A DNA stretch of 64,000 nt from Echinicola vietnamensis DSM 17526 (GTDB lineage Bacteria; Bacteroidota; Bacteroidia; Cytophagales; Cyclobacteriaceae), in the NCBI RefSeq assembly GCF_000325705.1, contig NC_019904.1, positions 2,916,001 to 2,980,000 of the forward strand. Reading direction: 5' to 3'. The notes under the pieces were generated by a model. The model did not search any database. It saw nothing but the letters and a program-made list of their open reading frames with translations, and was not told where the DNA came from. This document shows, piece by piece, positions 26,805-36,992 of this stretch. Position numbers and translations under genes: made by a program. Within the stretch, counting starts at the first letter, position 1, and each line of letters starts with the position of its first letter.

Positions 26805-27602
26805 TTACTTTTCGATCTTTTCATAGGATGCCAGGACTCCTTTGACCATCGCGGCACTGAAGCCATGGTGCTCCATTTCATTGAGGCCAACGATGGTGCA
26901 GCCTTTTGGAGTGGTGACCTTATCAATGGCAGCTTCTGGGTGAATGCCTTTTTTGATCAATAATTCGGCAGCACCTTTTACGGTTTGGTTGACAATGGTA
27001 TTGGCGGTTTTGGCATCGAAGCCTATTTGGATCCCGCCTTGGGTCATGGCCCGCATAAAGCGCAGTACATAAGCAATCCCACAGGCCCCCAAAACGGTAG
27101 CTGCCTCCATCAAATGCTCTTCAATAATGATCGAAATGCCAATGCTATTGAAGAGCGCTTTTATGATGTCTTCATTTTCGGGAGTACTGTTTTGACCACA
27201 GATGCAGGTGATCGATTCCTGAATATCGGCCGCTATATTGGGCATGGCACGATAAAGAGCGGTGGTTGAAGGTAAGTGCTGATACATTTCTTCCAGGGTC
27301 ACGCCTGTGGCCAAGGAAATGATGGTTTGTTTATCAGGACTGACCACGGGGGCTATTTCCTTAAGGATATGCGGGATGTTATAAGGCTTCACACCAAGGA
27401 TGACCAAGTCTGCTGCTTTGGCAGCGGATTTATTGTCTGCTGTAACGGTTACCCCGAGCGATTGAAGGTGAGAAAGGTTTTCAGGATGTCGTTTGGTGAC
27501 CATGAGGTTTTTCGCTTCAAACCCTTCAGTTTCCAGTAAGCCATTGACAATGGAGAGTCCAAGGTTTCCACATCCTATGATGGCAATTTTTAAATTTTTC
27601 AT
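26805..27602 (-). CDS. proC: Pyrroline-5-carboxylate reductase ProC
   Basis: The last step of proline synthesis: NAD(P)H reduction of pyrroline-5-carboxylate. The 265-aa product has an N-terminal Rossmann fold (IAIIGCGNLGLSIVNGL), the middle VKPYNIPHIL and ISLATGVTL, and the C-terminal signature (QTVKGAAELL...VTTPKGCTIVGLNEME). The length is typical. It stands alone on the minus strand, with the valS terminator upstream of it. Confidence 0.95.
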   Translation of the reverse strand: MKNLKIAIIGCGNLGLSIVNGLLETEGFEAKNLMVTKRHPENLSHLQSLGVTVTADNKSAAKAADLVILGVKPYNIPHILKEIAPVVSPDKQTIISLATGVTLEEMYQHLPSTTALYRAMPNIAADIQESITCICGQNSTPENEDIIKALFNSIGISIIIEEHLMEAATVLGACGIAYVLRFMRAMTQGGIQIGFDAKTANTIVNQTVKGAAELLIKKGIHPEAAIDKVTTPKGCTIVGLNEMEHHGFSAAMVKGVLASYEKIEK

Positions 27603-27722
27603 TTGGTAAATTCCTGCTTCGGTAAATGGTACTTTTACCGATGTAAAAATAAACCAATCATTTGAATGATTTTTAGTTGCCGCAAAAAAAAATCAGGCAA
27701 GAAAGGCAAGCCCTATAAAAAC

Positions 27723-27753
27723 GACAAGGCCGGATGTCACATCCAGCCTTGTC
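27723..27753 (-). terminator. Terminator after valS
   Basis: Arms GACAAGGCcGGATG (27723-27736) and CATCCaGCCTTGTC (27740-27753) have a 3-base loop. On the minus strand GTTTTTAT follows. It lies 45 bp after the valS stop. Confidence 0.85.
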
Positions 27754-27797
27754 TGGCATTTCCTTTTGGTCTTTTTCTACGGTTGCCGTGGGCGCCA

Positions 27798-30431
27798 TTA
27801 TACTAGTTTAGCGAGGCTTTCTTCCAAGGCTTTGATCTTGGCTTCGGCGTCGGCTTGCTTTTTCTTCTCGTTTTCGACCACTTGGGCAGGGGCGTTGTTG
27901 ACAAAACGCTCATTGCTCAGTTTTTTGGTCACTGAATTTAGAAAGCCTTTGGTGTATTCCAGTTCCTTTTGGATGTTTTCTTTTTCGGCTTCCACATCTA
28001 TTTGTTCATTCAGTGGAATAAAGAACTCGTCTGATTTGACCACAAAGCTCAGCGCACCATCTACCTTTTCAGCAAACTCCATTTGGCTCAAGTTGGCCAG
28101 CTTTTTAAGGATGGCTCCAAAGGATGTATAAAGCTCCTTGTTTTTAGTATTGATGGTGAGGTCAAACGCCTCTTTTGGAGAAATGCCTTTGGAGGCACGG
28201 ATATTTCTTACTTGTGAAACCACTTCAAAGACCTGTGCGGCATCATTGATCAGCTTCACATCATAAGCACCTTTGGATGGCCAAGAAGATATAATCAATG
28301 CATCTTTGACATCCCTCCCTTTTACTTGGTGCCACAGCTCCTCCGTAATGAATGGCATAAATGGATGCAGGATCTTCATGATGGCCTCAAAGTAGCCCAA
28401 GGTCTTTTCATACGTTTCGAGGTCGATCGGTTTTTGGTACTCGGGCTTAACCATTTCCAGGTACCAGGAGCAGAAATCGTCCCACACCAATTTATACGTG
28501 CTCATCAGGGCGTCGGAAATCCTGAATTTGCTAAAGTGGTCCTCAATTTCTTCCAATGCTTGATCAAATCGACTTTCAAACCAATTGATGGCCGTATGAT
28601 TATGGTGTTCCAGTATATTGGAATCCACTTCCCAACCTTTGATCAATCGAAAGGCATTCCATATTTTATTGGCAAAGTTGCGGCCCTGTTCTACCAACTT
28701 TTCATCAAAAGGCAAGTCGTTACCAGCAGGGGAGCTGAATAGCATGCCGGTTCGGACACCGTCAGCCCCGTAGTTTTTGATCAGCTCCAGTGGATCAGGG
28801 GAGTTCCCCAAAGACTTGGACATCTTTCTGCCTTGTTTGTCCCGTACGATTCCGGTGAGGTAAACATTTCGGAAAGGTTTCTCTCCCATGTATTCGTAGC
28901 CAGCGATGATCATTCGTGCCACCCAAAAGAACAAGATCTCGGGAGCCGTCACCAAGTCGTTAGTGGGATAATAATACGATAACTCCTCATTCTTTTTTCC
29001 GGTAGTAAACACATCCGTGTCGAACACCGAAATAGGCCATAACCATGAAGAGAACCATGTATCCAGCACGTCCTCATCTTGGGTGAGGTCGTTTAGACCG
29101 TAATTTTCGTTGTATTTATCGTTGGCGATTTCAAGTGCTTCCTCAGCGGTCTTGGCCACGACATATTCACCGTTTGGCAGGTAGAAAGCAGGGATTTGGT
29201 GTCCCCACCAAAGCTGACGTGAGATGCACCAGTCCCGCACATTTTCCATCCAGCTGCGGTACATGTTTTTGAATTTGGGCGGATAGAGTTGGATGATGTC
29301 ATCCATCACGGCTTTTAGGGCCGGCTTGGTGATGTCTTCCATTTTAAGGAACCATTGCAAGGAGAGCTTTGGCTCAATCACGGCATCGGTCCGCTCTGAA
29401 TGGCCTACATTGGACAGGTAGTCTTCCTCCTTTTGAAGCTGACCGGCTTCTTTAAGGAGCTTTGCGATTTTCTTTCTGGCGATAAACCGATCCTCACCTA
29501 CGAGGATTTGTGCTTTTTCATTCAGGGTACCATCGTCATTGATGATATCGATGACCTCCAGCTTATGACGTAGCCCGATTTCATAATCGTTTACATCATG
29601 AGCAGGGGTTACTTTCAGGCAGCCCGTACCAAATTCCATGTCCACATAATCATCTTCGACAATGGGAATGGCCCGATTGATCAACGGTATAAGTGCCTTT
29701 TTACCCTTGAGATGGGCAAATCGCTTGTCGTTGGGATTGATGCAGATCGCTACGTCGGCCATGATGGTTTCGGGACGGGTAGTGGCGACGGTCAAGTATT
29801 CCGTTTCGCTGCCTTCGATCTTGTAATTTATATAATAAAGCTTGGACTGAACCTCCTTGAAGATCACTTCGTCGTCGGACAGGGCCGTTTTACCTTGCGG
29901 ATCCCAGTTGACCATGCGGATGCCACGGTAGATTTTACCTTTGTTGTGGAGGTCCACAAAAACACTGGTCACCGCGTCACTGAGCCCAGCATCCATGGTG
30001 AATTTGGTGCGGTCCCAGTCACAGGAAGCGCCAAGTTTCTTTAGCTGTTCTAGGATGATGCCACCGTATTTTTCTTTCCATTCCCAAGCATGGGTGAGGA
30101 AATCCTCACGGGAAATGGATTTTTTATCTATCCCTTTTTCCTTCAGCAGGGCCACGACCTTTGCCTCAGTAGCAATGGAAGCGTGGTCTGTGCCAGGTAC
30201 CCAGCAGGCATTTTTTCCTTCCATGCGGGCCTTTCTTACCAAGACGTCCTGGATGGTGTTGTTCAGCATGTGTCCCATGTGCAGCACTCCTGTTACGTTG
30301 GGAGGGGGGATGACGATGGAGTAGGGCTCTTTGTTATAATCTACCTTGGAACTGAATAACTTATTTTCCATCCAGAATGCATACCACTTGGATTCGGCTT
30401 CTGCAGGATTGTATTTTGTGGATAAGGACAT
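27798..30431 (-). CDS. valS: Valyl-tRNA synthetase ValS
   Basis: A class Ia synthetase charging tRNA-Val (877 aa). It shows [14 protein letters not shown] (HIGH), an editing domain around 190-340, [14 protein letters not shown] (KMSKS), the anticodon-binding domain, and a C-terminal coiled coil (about 810-877) typical of ValS. The frame stays open upstream to a TTG at 30476. The ATG at 30431 ([13 protein letters not shown]) gives the family-like start. It is monocistronic, ending in a strong terminator. Confidence 0.96.
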   Translation of the reverse strand: MSLSTKYNPAEAESKWYAFWMENKLFSSKVDYNKEPYSIVIPPPNVTGVLHMGHMLNNTIQDVLVRKARMEGKNACWVPGTDHASIATEAKVVALLKEKGIDKKSISREDFLTHAWEWKEKYGGIILEQLKKLGASCDWDRTKFTMDAGLSDAVTSVFVDLHNKGKIYRGIRMVNWDPQGKTALSDDEVIFKEVQSKLYYINYKIEGSETEYLTVATTRPETIMADVAICINPNDKRFAHLKGKKALIPLINRAIPIVEDDYVDMEFGTGCLKVTPAHDVNDYEIGLRHKLEVIDIINDDGTLNEKAQILVGEDRFIARKKIAKLLKEAGQLQKEEDYLSNVGHSERTDAVIEPKLSLQWFLKMEDITKPALKAVMDDIIQLYPPKFKNMYRSWMENVRDWCISRQLWWGHQIPAFYLPNGEYVVAKTAEEALEIANDKYNENYGLNDLTQDEDVLDTWFSSWLWPISVFDTDVFTTGKKNEELSYYYPTNDLVTAPEILFFWVARMIIAGYEYMGEKPFRNVYLTGIVRDKQGRKMSKSLGNSPDPLELIKNYGADGVRTGMLFSSPAGNDLPFDEKLVEQGRNFANKIWNAFRLIKGWEVDSNILEHHNHTAINWFESRFDQALEEIEDHFSKFRISDALMSTYKLVWDDFCSWYLEMVKPEYQKPIDLETYEKTLGYFEAIMKILHPFMPFITEELWHQVKGRDVKDALIISSWPSKGAYDVKLINDAAQVFEVVSQVRNIRASKGISPKEAFDLTINTKNKELYTSFGAILKKLANLSQMEFAEKVDGALSFVVKSDEFFIPLNEQIDVEAEKENIQKELEYTKGFLNSVTKKLSNERFVNNAPAQVVENEKKKQADAEAKIKALEESLAKLV

Positions 30432-30619
30432 AGTTGAATATATATTGTAGCAATAAGATTCTATCTCAGAGCGCAAAAATAATAGAAATATCTCTCATGA
30501 CCTTATAATCTCGACAATTAAGCCAGCGTCCTTGCCGAAAGTAGGGGAGAACCTTGCCGGTACTTTTGCACAAATTGCCAAAATTGAGCAAATCTTCCCT
30601 TAGCCAATAGCCCGATCGG

Positions 30620-30649
30620 TTTTTTAATACCGGGATAATTCTAATTTTG
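30620..30649 (+). promoter_or_regulatory. Candidate promoter for fumarylacetoacetase
   Basis: TTTT (30620-30623), an 18-bp spacer and TAATTTTG (30642-30649), an exact TAnnTTTG box. It is about 120 bp before the fahA ATG. The 30432-30771 gap shows nothing else. Confidence 0.45.
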
Positions 30650-30771
30650 TAAGTAGCAGCGCGTGCCTTTATTATTGACCATACGGTGTCGGTGTATCGT
30701 TATGGCAAATGTAAACGGCTGGCCAGGACCAGGGAGGTTCCTTTTGACCGTACCACTATCAATGAAAGCAC

Positions 30772-32049
30772 ATGAAAGAGCAGAAAGTGAAGCCATTGAA
30801 AAGTTGGGTTCAGATCCCCAAAAATTCAGATTTTACCATTTACAACTTACCTTTTGGCGTGTTCAGGAACAAAAGGCTTTCTCCAAGGATCGGCATGGCC
30901 ATTGGAGACAAAATAGTAGATTTACATGTCCTGTTCTGCGAAGGTTTTTTTTCATCCATTCACCTACCGGAAGAAGTGTTTTTAAAGGACAGCTTGAATG
31001 AATTTATGGCACTGGGAAAGCCCATGACCCGCAAAGTCAGGGAAATGGTGCAGGAATTACTCTTGGAAGAAAATACAGCCTTAAAAGACCATCGGGCAAG
31101 GGGTAAAGTGATGGTCAATCGCAAGGAAGCCAAAATGCTTATGCCCGTGAAAGTGGGGGATTATACCGATTTTTACAGCAGTAAAGAGCATGCTACTAAC
31201 GTGGGCACGATGTTTCGTGATCCGGAAAATGCCCTTATGCCAAACTGGAAACATTTGCCGGTAGGCTATCATGGACGGGCTTCTTCCATCGTCCCTTCCG
31301 GTACGCCGATCCACCGTCCGAAGGGACAGTTTAAAGCTCCCGATGCGGAAAAGCCATCTTTCGGGCCTAGCCGACGCTTGGATTTCGAATTGGAAATGGC
31401 TTTTATCACGAGCAATCCTACCAAGATGGGGACGAGCATTAGGACCCAAGAGGCAGAAGAGCATATTTTTGGGTTTGTGCTGTTCAATGATTGGTCGGCT
31501 AGGGATATTCAGGCTTGGGAATATGTGCCACTAGGACCTTTCCTGGGCAAAAGCTTTGCTTCTAGCATTTCTCCTTGGGTGGTGACCCTTGAGGCGTTGG
31601 CCCCTTTCAGGACCAAGTCCCCAAAACCTGAGGAACCACTTTTGCCCTATCTCCAATGTGAGCAAGACCATGGCTTTGACATTCATTTGGAAGTAGGGAT
31701 CCAGCCGGAAGGCAAACAGGAAACCATCGTTTGCCGCTCCAATTACAAATACCTTTACTGGAACATCGCCCAGCAATTGGCCCACCAGACGGTCAATGGC
31801 TGTAATATCAATGTGGGGGACATGTATGCCTCCGGAACCATTTCGGGACCTGAGGAGAGCAGTTTCGGCTCCATGCTGGAATTGGCCTGGAAGGGCACCA
31901 AACCGATACGGTTGGATTGCGGAGCAGAACGCTCCTTTATCGAGGACGGGGATACGGTCACCATGCGAGGTTACGCAGAGAAAGACGGGGTTCGTGTGGG
32001 CTTTGGTGAGGTAAGTACAGCAGTGATGCCCAGTAATGGTAAGGGGTAA
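30772..32049 (+). CDS. fahA: Fumarylacetoacetase
   Basis: The last enzyme of tyrosine/homogentisate catabolism, splitting fumarylacetoacetate into fumarate and acetoacetate (425 aa). An SH3-like N-domain (about 10-120) precedes the FAH fold. The catalytic and metal region is VGDYTDFYSSKEHATNVG, followed by LPVGYHGRASSIVPSGT, LDFELEMAF (metal-binding Glu pair), NDWSARDIQAWEYVPLGPF and ASGTISGPEESSFGSMLEL. All family signatures are intact. Upstream genes of the pathway (hmgA, hpd) are not in the window. Confidence 0.95.
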   Translation: MKEQKVKPLKSWVQIPKNSDFTIYNLPFGVFRNKRLSPRIGMAIGDKIVDLHVLFCEGFFSSIHLPEEVFLKDSLNEFMALGKPMTRKVREMVQELLLEENTALKDHRARGKVMVNRKEAKMLMPVKVGDYTDFYSSKEHATNVGTMFRDPENALMPNWKHLPVGYHGRASSIVPSGTPIHRPKGQFKAPDAEKPSFGPSRRLDFELEMAFITSNPTKMGTSIRTQEAEEHIFGFVLFNDWSARDIQAWEYVPLGPFLGKSFASSISPWVVTLEALAPFRTKSPKPEEPLLPYLQCEQDHGFDIHLEVGIQPEGKQETIVCRSNYKYLYWNIAQQLAHQTVNGCNINVGDMYASGTISGPEESSFGSMLELAWKGTKPIRLDCGAERSFIEDGDTVTMRGYAEKDGVRVGFGEVSTAVMPSNGKG

Positions 32050-32088
32050 TGGGCATGGAAATCGCCTTTAAGCTATCAATGTCGAGAT

Positions 32089-32145
32089 GTCAGCCTGAGC
32101 GGAGTCGAAGGCTAGACATAGCGCCTCGACTCCGCTCGGCCTGAC
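32089..32145. repeat. Palindromic intergenic element (GAGCGGAGTCGA type)
   Basis: GTCAGCCTGAGCGGAGTCGA (from 32089) is mirrored by GCCTCGACTCCGCTCGGCCTGAC (32123-32145), forming a long hairpin between convergent genes. A related motif, CTGAGCGAAGCCGAAGG, recurs at 36852-36868. It could double as a terminator. Confidence 0.65.
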
Positions 32146-32236
32146 CTCTTATCATCCCATCATTAGATATTTATGCCTACATGGGATGCTCTGTAAAATC
32201 ATTTTTTAATGAAATCGGTCAGCGCTGCTTTTCGAT

Positions 32237-32695
32237 TTAATTAAACGCATAGCGAATTCCTAGCCCAAATCTAGCAGCAGTGAAGGTGGTTTCATAGTCA
32301 AAGTTTAGAATAGGCCTCCAATCGAAGGTAAAGGTGAGCGGTACATCTTGGATTTTGTAATCAAGCCCAACATCTGGACGCACATTAAAACTGGAATCCC
32401 CGTATCCAAATAGTACTGTGGGGCCAATGCCTGCAAACCACTTGAGGCCATTGGCATTGTCGATCTCACCGTGATATTGGTAAAGGACCGTCAGGGCAGT
32501 AAGGTTATTGCCAAAGGTGACTTCCCCCAATCCCGCATGGGGTCCTTTGAAGAAGTGTTTAATGGATGGTCCCACCAAGGTAGTGCCTTCACCAAAATCA
32601 ATGTTAAGACCGACGGCCGTGGTGTAGGTGGATTGGGCTTTTACTGCTAACCCAAGCAAGAAAAATACTAATGTAAAAGTCAATAATTTTTTCAT
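32237..32695 (-). CDS. Small predicted outer-membrane/exported protein
   Basis: A 152-aa exported protein with a clear signal peptide (1-20, cleaved after VKA). The mature part is Gly/aromatic-rich with alternating strands and ends in FGLGIRYAFN, close to a barrel-type C-terminus. No domain was recognised. A porin-like small barrel of about eight strands is plausible. It stands alone on the minus strand, with AT-rich DNA upstream. Confidence 0.7.
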   Translation of the reverse strand: MKKLLTFTLVFFLLGLAVKAQSTYTTAVGLNIDFGEGTTLVGPSIKHFFKGPHAGLGEVTFGNNLTALTVLYQYHGEIDNANGLKWFAGIGPTVLFGYGDSSFNVRPDVGLDYKIQDVPLTFTFDWRPILNFDYETTFTAARFGLGIRYAFN

Positions 32696-32824
32696 GTTTT
32701 TTTTGATTTATTTCAATCTTTGAAATTAATGATTGATGGTTCATTTGCCCAATTGTTTGATAAAAAAAATAATAATATCTGATTCTCTGCTACTTTTTAC
32801 ATTTGAAATTTCATACTGAAAATA

Positions 32825-32857
32825 AAAAAGCAATCCGAATCTTCGGATTGCTTTTTG
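32825..32857 (-). terminator. Terminator after the phosphatase gene
   Basis: AAAAAGCAATCCGAA / TTCGGATTGCTTTTT with a 2-base loop, a near-perfect stem with flanking A and T runs. It is 41 bp beyond the phosphatase stop on the minus strand. Confidence 0.85.
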
Positions 32858-32897
32858 AAAAAATAGACTGATGATTTTTAAAGTAGTTTTTACACTG

Positions 32898-33716
32898 TTA
32901 TTTTTTGCTTAGGTATTTTTTTCTAAGCTGTTTTTTTTCTTTTTTTCCAATGCCCAGTTCTTTTTCCAGCATGGTGTCCACATCGCCATATTGTTCACGG
33001 ACACTTTCCCAAGCGGCTTCCAGATAAGGAGCTTTCACGCCCATCATATAAGTAGCACGTTCTTTGGGAATACCGTACATCTCCAGTTTGGAATGGTCGG
33101 CTTTTCCCACGGCTTCATTGGAACGGAGGTAATCTGCCATGATGGTATCCCAATCAGCACCAAGGGTGTAGAGCAGGAGGGAGCTAGCAAAACCTGTCCG
33201 GTCTTTGCCCGCACTGCAGTGAAACAGCACCACTTCGTCTTTTTCCAAGAGATGGTCAAATAAAGGCTTGAAGTCTGTGATATTGTCCACAAAGCCCTTG
33301 TTGGCCGCGATCATCAGGGAATCCACTTGATCGGTAGAAAAGGAAGGACCGGTAAGGGCCTTCATAAACTGCTGCATGGACTTAGGATCGATATTGCCTA
33401 TGGGGCTATTGATCCATTCGGCATCCAGTGAGGCAGGGATATCGTCCGGCTCACGCTTGATCTCGTAGTCAGATCTGAAATCAATGACAGTGGTGATCCC
33501 GGTTTTTGCGAGCTTTTCCTTGTCCTCTTCAGGCAAGTTGCTGAAACTTCCTGAGCGGTAGATCAGGTGATCTTTGAGGATTTTGCCATCCGCTGTTTCT
33601 ATGCCTCCCAATTCCCGGAAGTTGGGGCTGGCTTCCAATCCCAGGTTTTTCTGGGCATAAGTAGAAAAGGAGGTCAATAAGGCTGCGGTCGCAAGGATTG
33701 TTTTTAATGGTTTCAT
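32898..33716 (-). CDS. Exported tyrosine/dual-specificity-type phosphatase (Y_phosphatase3-like)
   Basis: A 272-aa protein with a signal peptide (MKPLKTILATAALLTSFSTYAQ) and the CX5R phosphatase loop HCSAGKDRTG. An upstream NFRELGGI and IDFRSDYEIKREPDDIP place it near the bacterial Y_phosphatase3/LipA-like group, which can act on phosphotyrosine or phosphoinositides; the substrate here is unknown. The export signal puts it in the periplasm. The frame runs on upstream into the receptor gene, but the ATG at 33716 is just after the receptor stop (10-base gap) and begins a proper signal peptide. It is co-transcribed with the TonB-dependent receptor. Confidence 0.88.
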   Translation of the reverse strand: MKPLKTILATAALLTSFSTYAQKNLGLEASPNFRELGGIETADGKILKDHLIYRSGSFSNLPEEDKEKLAKTGITTVIDFRSDYEIKREPDDIPASLDAEWINSPIGNIDPKSMQQFMKALTGPSFSTDQVDSLMIAANKGFVDNITDFKPLFDHLLEKDEVVLFHCSAGKDRTGFASSLLLYTLGADWDTIMADYLRSNEAVGKADHSKLEMYGIPKERATYMMGVKAPYLEAAWESVREQYGDVDTMLEKELGIGKKEKKQLRKKYLSKK

Positions 33717-33726
33717 GGTAATTGGT

Positions 33727-36585
33727 TTAGAAAATGATAAATCTGATTCCGGCTTGTCCATTGGTGGAGTACCATTCACTGGAAGTGATGCGGTCCTTGT
33801 TGTCACCGAGGTATTGCACATAAGGTTCATTGGTCAGGTTTCTGATTTCAGCAAAAGCCTTGATCTTATCTGTGATCGAATAGGCAGCAGAGAAGTCCAC
33901 GGTGAAGTTATTGTCTACATGGACATAATAGTCAGGGCCAAGGTTTTGGTTGATGGTCTCCACGGATGCTCCCCTGAAGTTTCCTGCCAATCGCAGCATC
34001 AGTCCACTTTTTTCGTAGAACACAGCGGTATTGAACAGGTTGCTGGATTGGGTAGGTAAGGTCGTGATGTCAGTGGAGGTGATGTTTCCTTCATCGTCCA
34101 ATCTGGGAACCTCCAGTTCGGAATGAATCCTACTGTAATTGACATCCACACCAAATCCGCTCCAGAAGGCGGGCAATTTGCTAAACCTTTTGGTGATGCC
34201 CATTTCGAATCCGATCAAGTAGGCGCTTTCGAGGTTTTTAGGCTGGGAAACCAGGTAATTGGTGCCCTCAATGGTTTCGGCAGACAGATCGGTAAAGATG
34301 AAATCATCAATATCTTTATAAAAGACACCTGCTGTGATCATCCCAATGTCTTCCAGAAACCATTCTCCCATCAGGTCAAAGTTGTTGGAAAACGTAGGGA
34401 GCAATTCGGTATTTCCACGGGAAATACGCGGGATGCCTGTGGAGGTATCGATGCTTTCTGATGGGCTGAGGCTTCCGAAGTTTGGTCGGCTGAATGTCCG
34501 GGTATAAGCAGCGCGCAAGTTTACTTGTTCCTTTGGACTATATTTGACATGAAACATGGGCAAAAAGGCATTGTAATCATTGTCCCTGGAGACAGGGCTG
34601 ACTTCGTCTGTTTCATCGTCGTATGCGAAACTGTTCATGGTGAGTTTGGTGAATTCATTTCTGAACCCACCGATTACCTGCACTTGGTCCGTGAGGTCAT
34701 ACGTGCCCATGATGTATCCGGCATACACGTCCTCGGTGCCTTCATAGGTGGTCGTGGCGTTGGAAGCGGGAGAATAATTGTTGATGTCATTCTCCGCCAT
34801 AAATTCTGGAGAGAAAATTTCAAACGTTTGGTCTTGAGGCATGGGGCGGATGGCCAAACCATCAAATTGGCCGTTGAGCTCTTGGAAAAAGGTCCCGGGG
34901 GCAGGGAAATCCATACGCTGGAATTCGCTAAGGGTACGTAAAGGGGCTGATCCTGGAATCCCCAAGCGTGCATTTGGAAGGAATACCGCAGGAGTCTGCT
35001 GGGCTTCGTTTTCCTTAAACCTGAACTTTCCACCTGCTTTTAGGCTAAACTTAGGATTTACATCCCAGGTAAAGTTCATCTGTGCAACATGGTCTCGGTC
35101 ACGCTGGTCGATCTGGTAAATGATCAATTGCTGTAAGGTCAGCCTATCGGGATCCATGAAGTCGTTCTCATTGGTTAGCTCCGGATCAAAATTGAGCGGG
35201 GTGATTCCTTTGCCATCGGGCGCATCGAAGACATTGTAAACACGGCCATCAGCAGAGCGTCCGCCGAAGTCCCCTTCAAGGTTTTGATAAAACTGTGCAA
35301 TGGGCAAGCCTTTGAGGTCACTTGGCATGTTGGGCGGAGTGTCCAAGTTATAATAGCTTTCATAGGAAGATAGCTTCCAGTCCATCTTAAAATTGGTAGC
35401 AAGATGGTGTACGCCGCCAAATTCATATCCTTTTAGGTAAGTGCGGTACTCCGACTCCCTGTTGCTATAGCGATAGCGATTTGCGTCAAATTCATAATAA
35501 GCTTCATAAACCGGTCGAATGTCATCAAACTGGTCTTGGACGATACGGGCAAAAACCTTATGATCGGTGTTGAATTCATATTCCAGGGCCGCATTAAGCG
35601 CAGTAGTGCGGCGGGTGCCATAATACCTTTTGGCATTCATGGTATTGATGCTGTAACGCTCTGAAGGAACGGCACTGTTCAGGTTATAATCCAATACAAT
35701 TTCGTCTGACGAGAAATTCCTGTTCCAGATGGAAGCGGCCAGGATGACGCCGAACTTATCGTTAAAGAAGCGGTCCCCGTACACGATAGAGGCATTATAG
35801 CTGCCATTTTGGGATTTTTGGTTATATCCACCGGCGGCACTCACATTGAGCATCCGATCCTGAGGAGCTGACCGGGTGACGAAGTTGATGGAGCCTCCGA
35901 TGGCATCCCCTTCCATATCCGGCGTGATGGCCTTGGAAAGCTGCACGTACTGGATCATTTCAGCGGGGATGGCGTCCAGCAGGGCATTCCTGTTGCCATT
36001 AAAGTTGGAGCTTGGCAACCTGGTGCCATTATAGAGGGTGGAAGACCAAGCATAAGGGGTTCCACGTACGCTGACCTGATTGGCTTCGCCGTGGTAGCGG
36101 TTGACACTGGCAGCAGGGAGGCGCTGAACAGCCTCGGCAGCATTTCTGTCCGGGAGTTTGCCGATGGCATCAGCCGCAATGACATCCATGATGGCAAGGG
36201 AGTTCTTTTTGATCGAGATGGCCTTTAGCTGAGAAGGAACCATGGTGCCTTGGATCACATATTCTTCCAGATCTCCCGATGCTTCCGTCAGTTGGATATC
36301 ACCCACACTGTTGGATCCTGCTTTGAGCTCTACTTCCTTGGTGACGGTTTCAAATCCCAAGTAACTGATGCGGAGGGTGGCCTTGCCAGCAGGGAGATTG
36401 GCAATTTCAAATTTCCCATTCAAATCAGTGGGGGAACCTTGGCTGGTTTCCATCACCAATACATTAACACCAGGAAGGTATCCAGTCTGGTCAGATACAC
36501 TTCCTGACAAAGATGCCTGATTTTGGGCCATGACCTGCGTCGCCCAAATCAGTAATGTCAAGATTAATGGTAAATGTTTTTTCAT
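33727..36585 (-). CDS. TonB-dependent receptor with carboxypeptidase-like N-domain
   Basis: A 952-aa outer-membrane receptor. Signal peptide 1-21, then a CarboxypepD_reg-like domain (about 24-105: SLSGSVSDQTGYLPGVNV), a plug (about 120-250, DRNAAEAVQRLPA and YVQLSKAITPDMEGDAIGG) and a 22-strand barrel ending in GIRFIIF. The plug sequence is of the group often called Caulobacter-type receptors, not SusC. The ligand is unknown. The frame extends 64 codons upstream of the chosen ATG but without signal-peptide features. It is followed by an exported phosphatase, which suggests uptake of the product of a phosphorylated or phospho-protected compound (inference). Confidence 0.92.
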   Translation of the reverse strand: MKKHLPLILTLLIWATQVMAQNQASLSGSVSDQTGYLPGVNVLVMETSQGSPTDLNGKFEIANLPAGKATLRISYLGFETVTKEVELKAGSNSVGDIQLTEASGDLEEYVIQGTMVPSQLKAISIKKNSLAIMDVIAADAIGKLPDRNAAEAVQRLPAASVNRYHGEANQVSVRGTPYAWSSTLYNGTRLPSSNFNGNRNALLDAIPAEMIQYVQLSKAITPDMEGDAIGGSINFVTRSAPQDRMLNVSAAGGYNQKSQNGSYNASIVYGDRFFNDKFGVILAASIWNRNFSSDEIVLDYNLNSAVPSERYSINTMNAKRYYGTRRTTALNAALEYEFNTDHKVFARIVQDQFDDIRPVYEAYYEFDANRYRYSNRESEYRTYLKGYEFGGVHHLATNFKMDWKLSSYESYYNLDTPPNMPSDLKGLPIAQFYQNLEGDFGGRSADGRVYNVFDAPDGKGITPLNFDPELTNENDFMDPDRLTLQQLIIYQIDQRDRDHVAQMNFTWDVNPKFSLKAGGKFRFKENEAQQTPAVFLPNARLGIPGSAPLRTLSEFQRMDFPAPGTFFQELNGQFDGLAIRPMPQDQTFEIFSPEFMAENDINNYSPASNATTTYEGTEDVYAGYIMGTYDLTDQVQVIGGFRNEFTKLTMNSFAYDDETDEVSPVSRDNDYNAFLPMFHVKYSPKEQVNLRAAYTRTFSRPNFGSLSPSESIDTSTGIPRISRGNTELLPTFSNNFDLMGEWFLEDIGMITAGVFYKDIDDFIFTDLSAETIEGTNYLVSQPKNLESAYLIGFEMGITKRFSKLPAFWSGFGVDVNYSRIHSELEVPRLDDEGNITSTDITTLPTQSSNLFNTAVFYEKSGLMLRLAGNFRGASVETINQNLGPDYYVHVDNNFTVDFSAAYSITDKIKAFAEIRNLTNEPYVQYLGDNKDRITSSEWYSTNGQAGIRFIIF

Positions 36586-36992
36586 GTGCTTGATTAATTT
36601 TTCAACAAACCTATTGTATGTAGTTCTGGAAGTCGTCCGCGTAAATTTATCCGTACTTTCTAGATATAACTTGTAATGTAAGTATTTGTAAATCAATTGG
36701 TTTTGGTTTGTTATGAAATGGTTATGAAAAAGTGAATGACAGGTAATTTTAGGGTTGAGGGAGATTTTGGTGTTCAATTTGAAGGTTTAATAACCTGAGT
36801 TCGATCATAAACTGATTTCAATACGGGATTGCTTCCTCCGTCCTCTCGCCCCCTGAGCGAAGCCGAAGGGAGCGAGGGGCAAGGAGCAATACAATGAAGC
36901 AATCTCGCTTTGTATACGAGATTGCTTCGTCATGCTTAGATGGCGAGGAATAGGGCTCGATCGAGTGTAAGTAAAATGGCTCAGGTAAAGGC
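36586..36992. other. Non-coding gap upstream of the receptor, with repeat elements
   Basis: The receptor-proximal part (36586-36800) is AT-rich and probably holds its promoter. The rest is repeats: ATACGGGATTGCTTC (36821-36835), GAGCG/CGAAGG elements and a hairpin (36896-36928). No gene was seen. Confidence 0.5.
36821..36928. repeat. Composite intergenic repeat (GATTGCTTC / CTGAGCGAAG)
   Basis: GAAGCAATCTCG (36896-36907) and CGAGATTGCTTC (36917-36928) form a 12-bp perfect stem with a 9-base loop. A further copy of ATACGGGATTGCTTC starts at 36821, and CTGAGCGAAGCCGAAGG lies between. It resembles scattered intergenic elements seen in many Bacteroidota (recalled, not searched). Confidence 0.65.

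Noticed and set aside
36820..36930. Possible CRISPR-like repeats
   Set aside because: Only two or three diverged copies with no regular spacing and no cas genes; these are intergenic palindromes.
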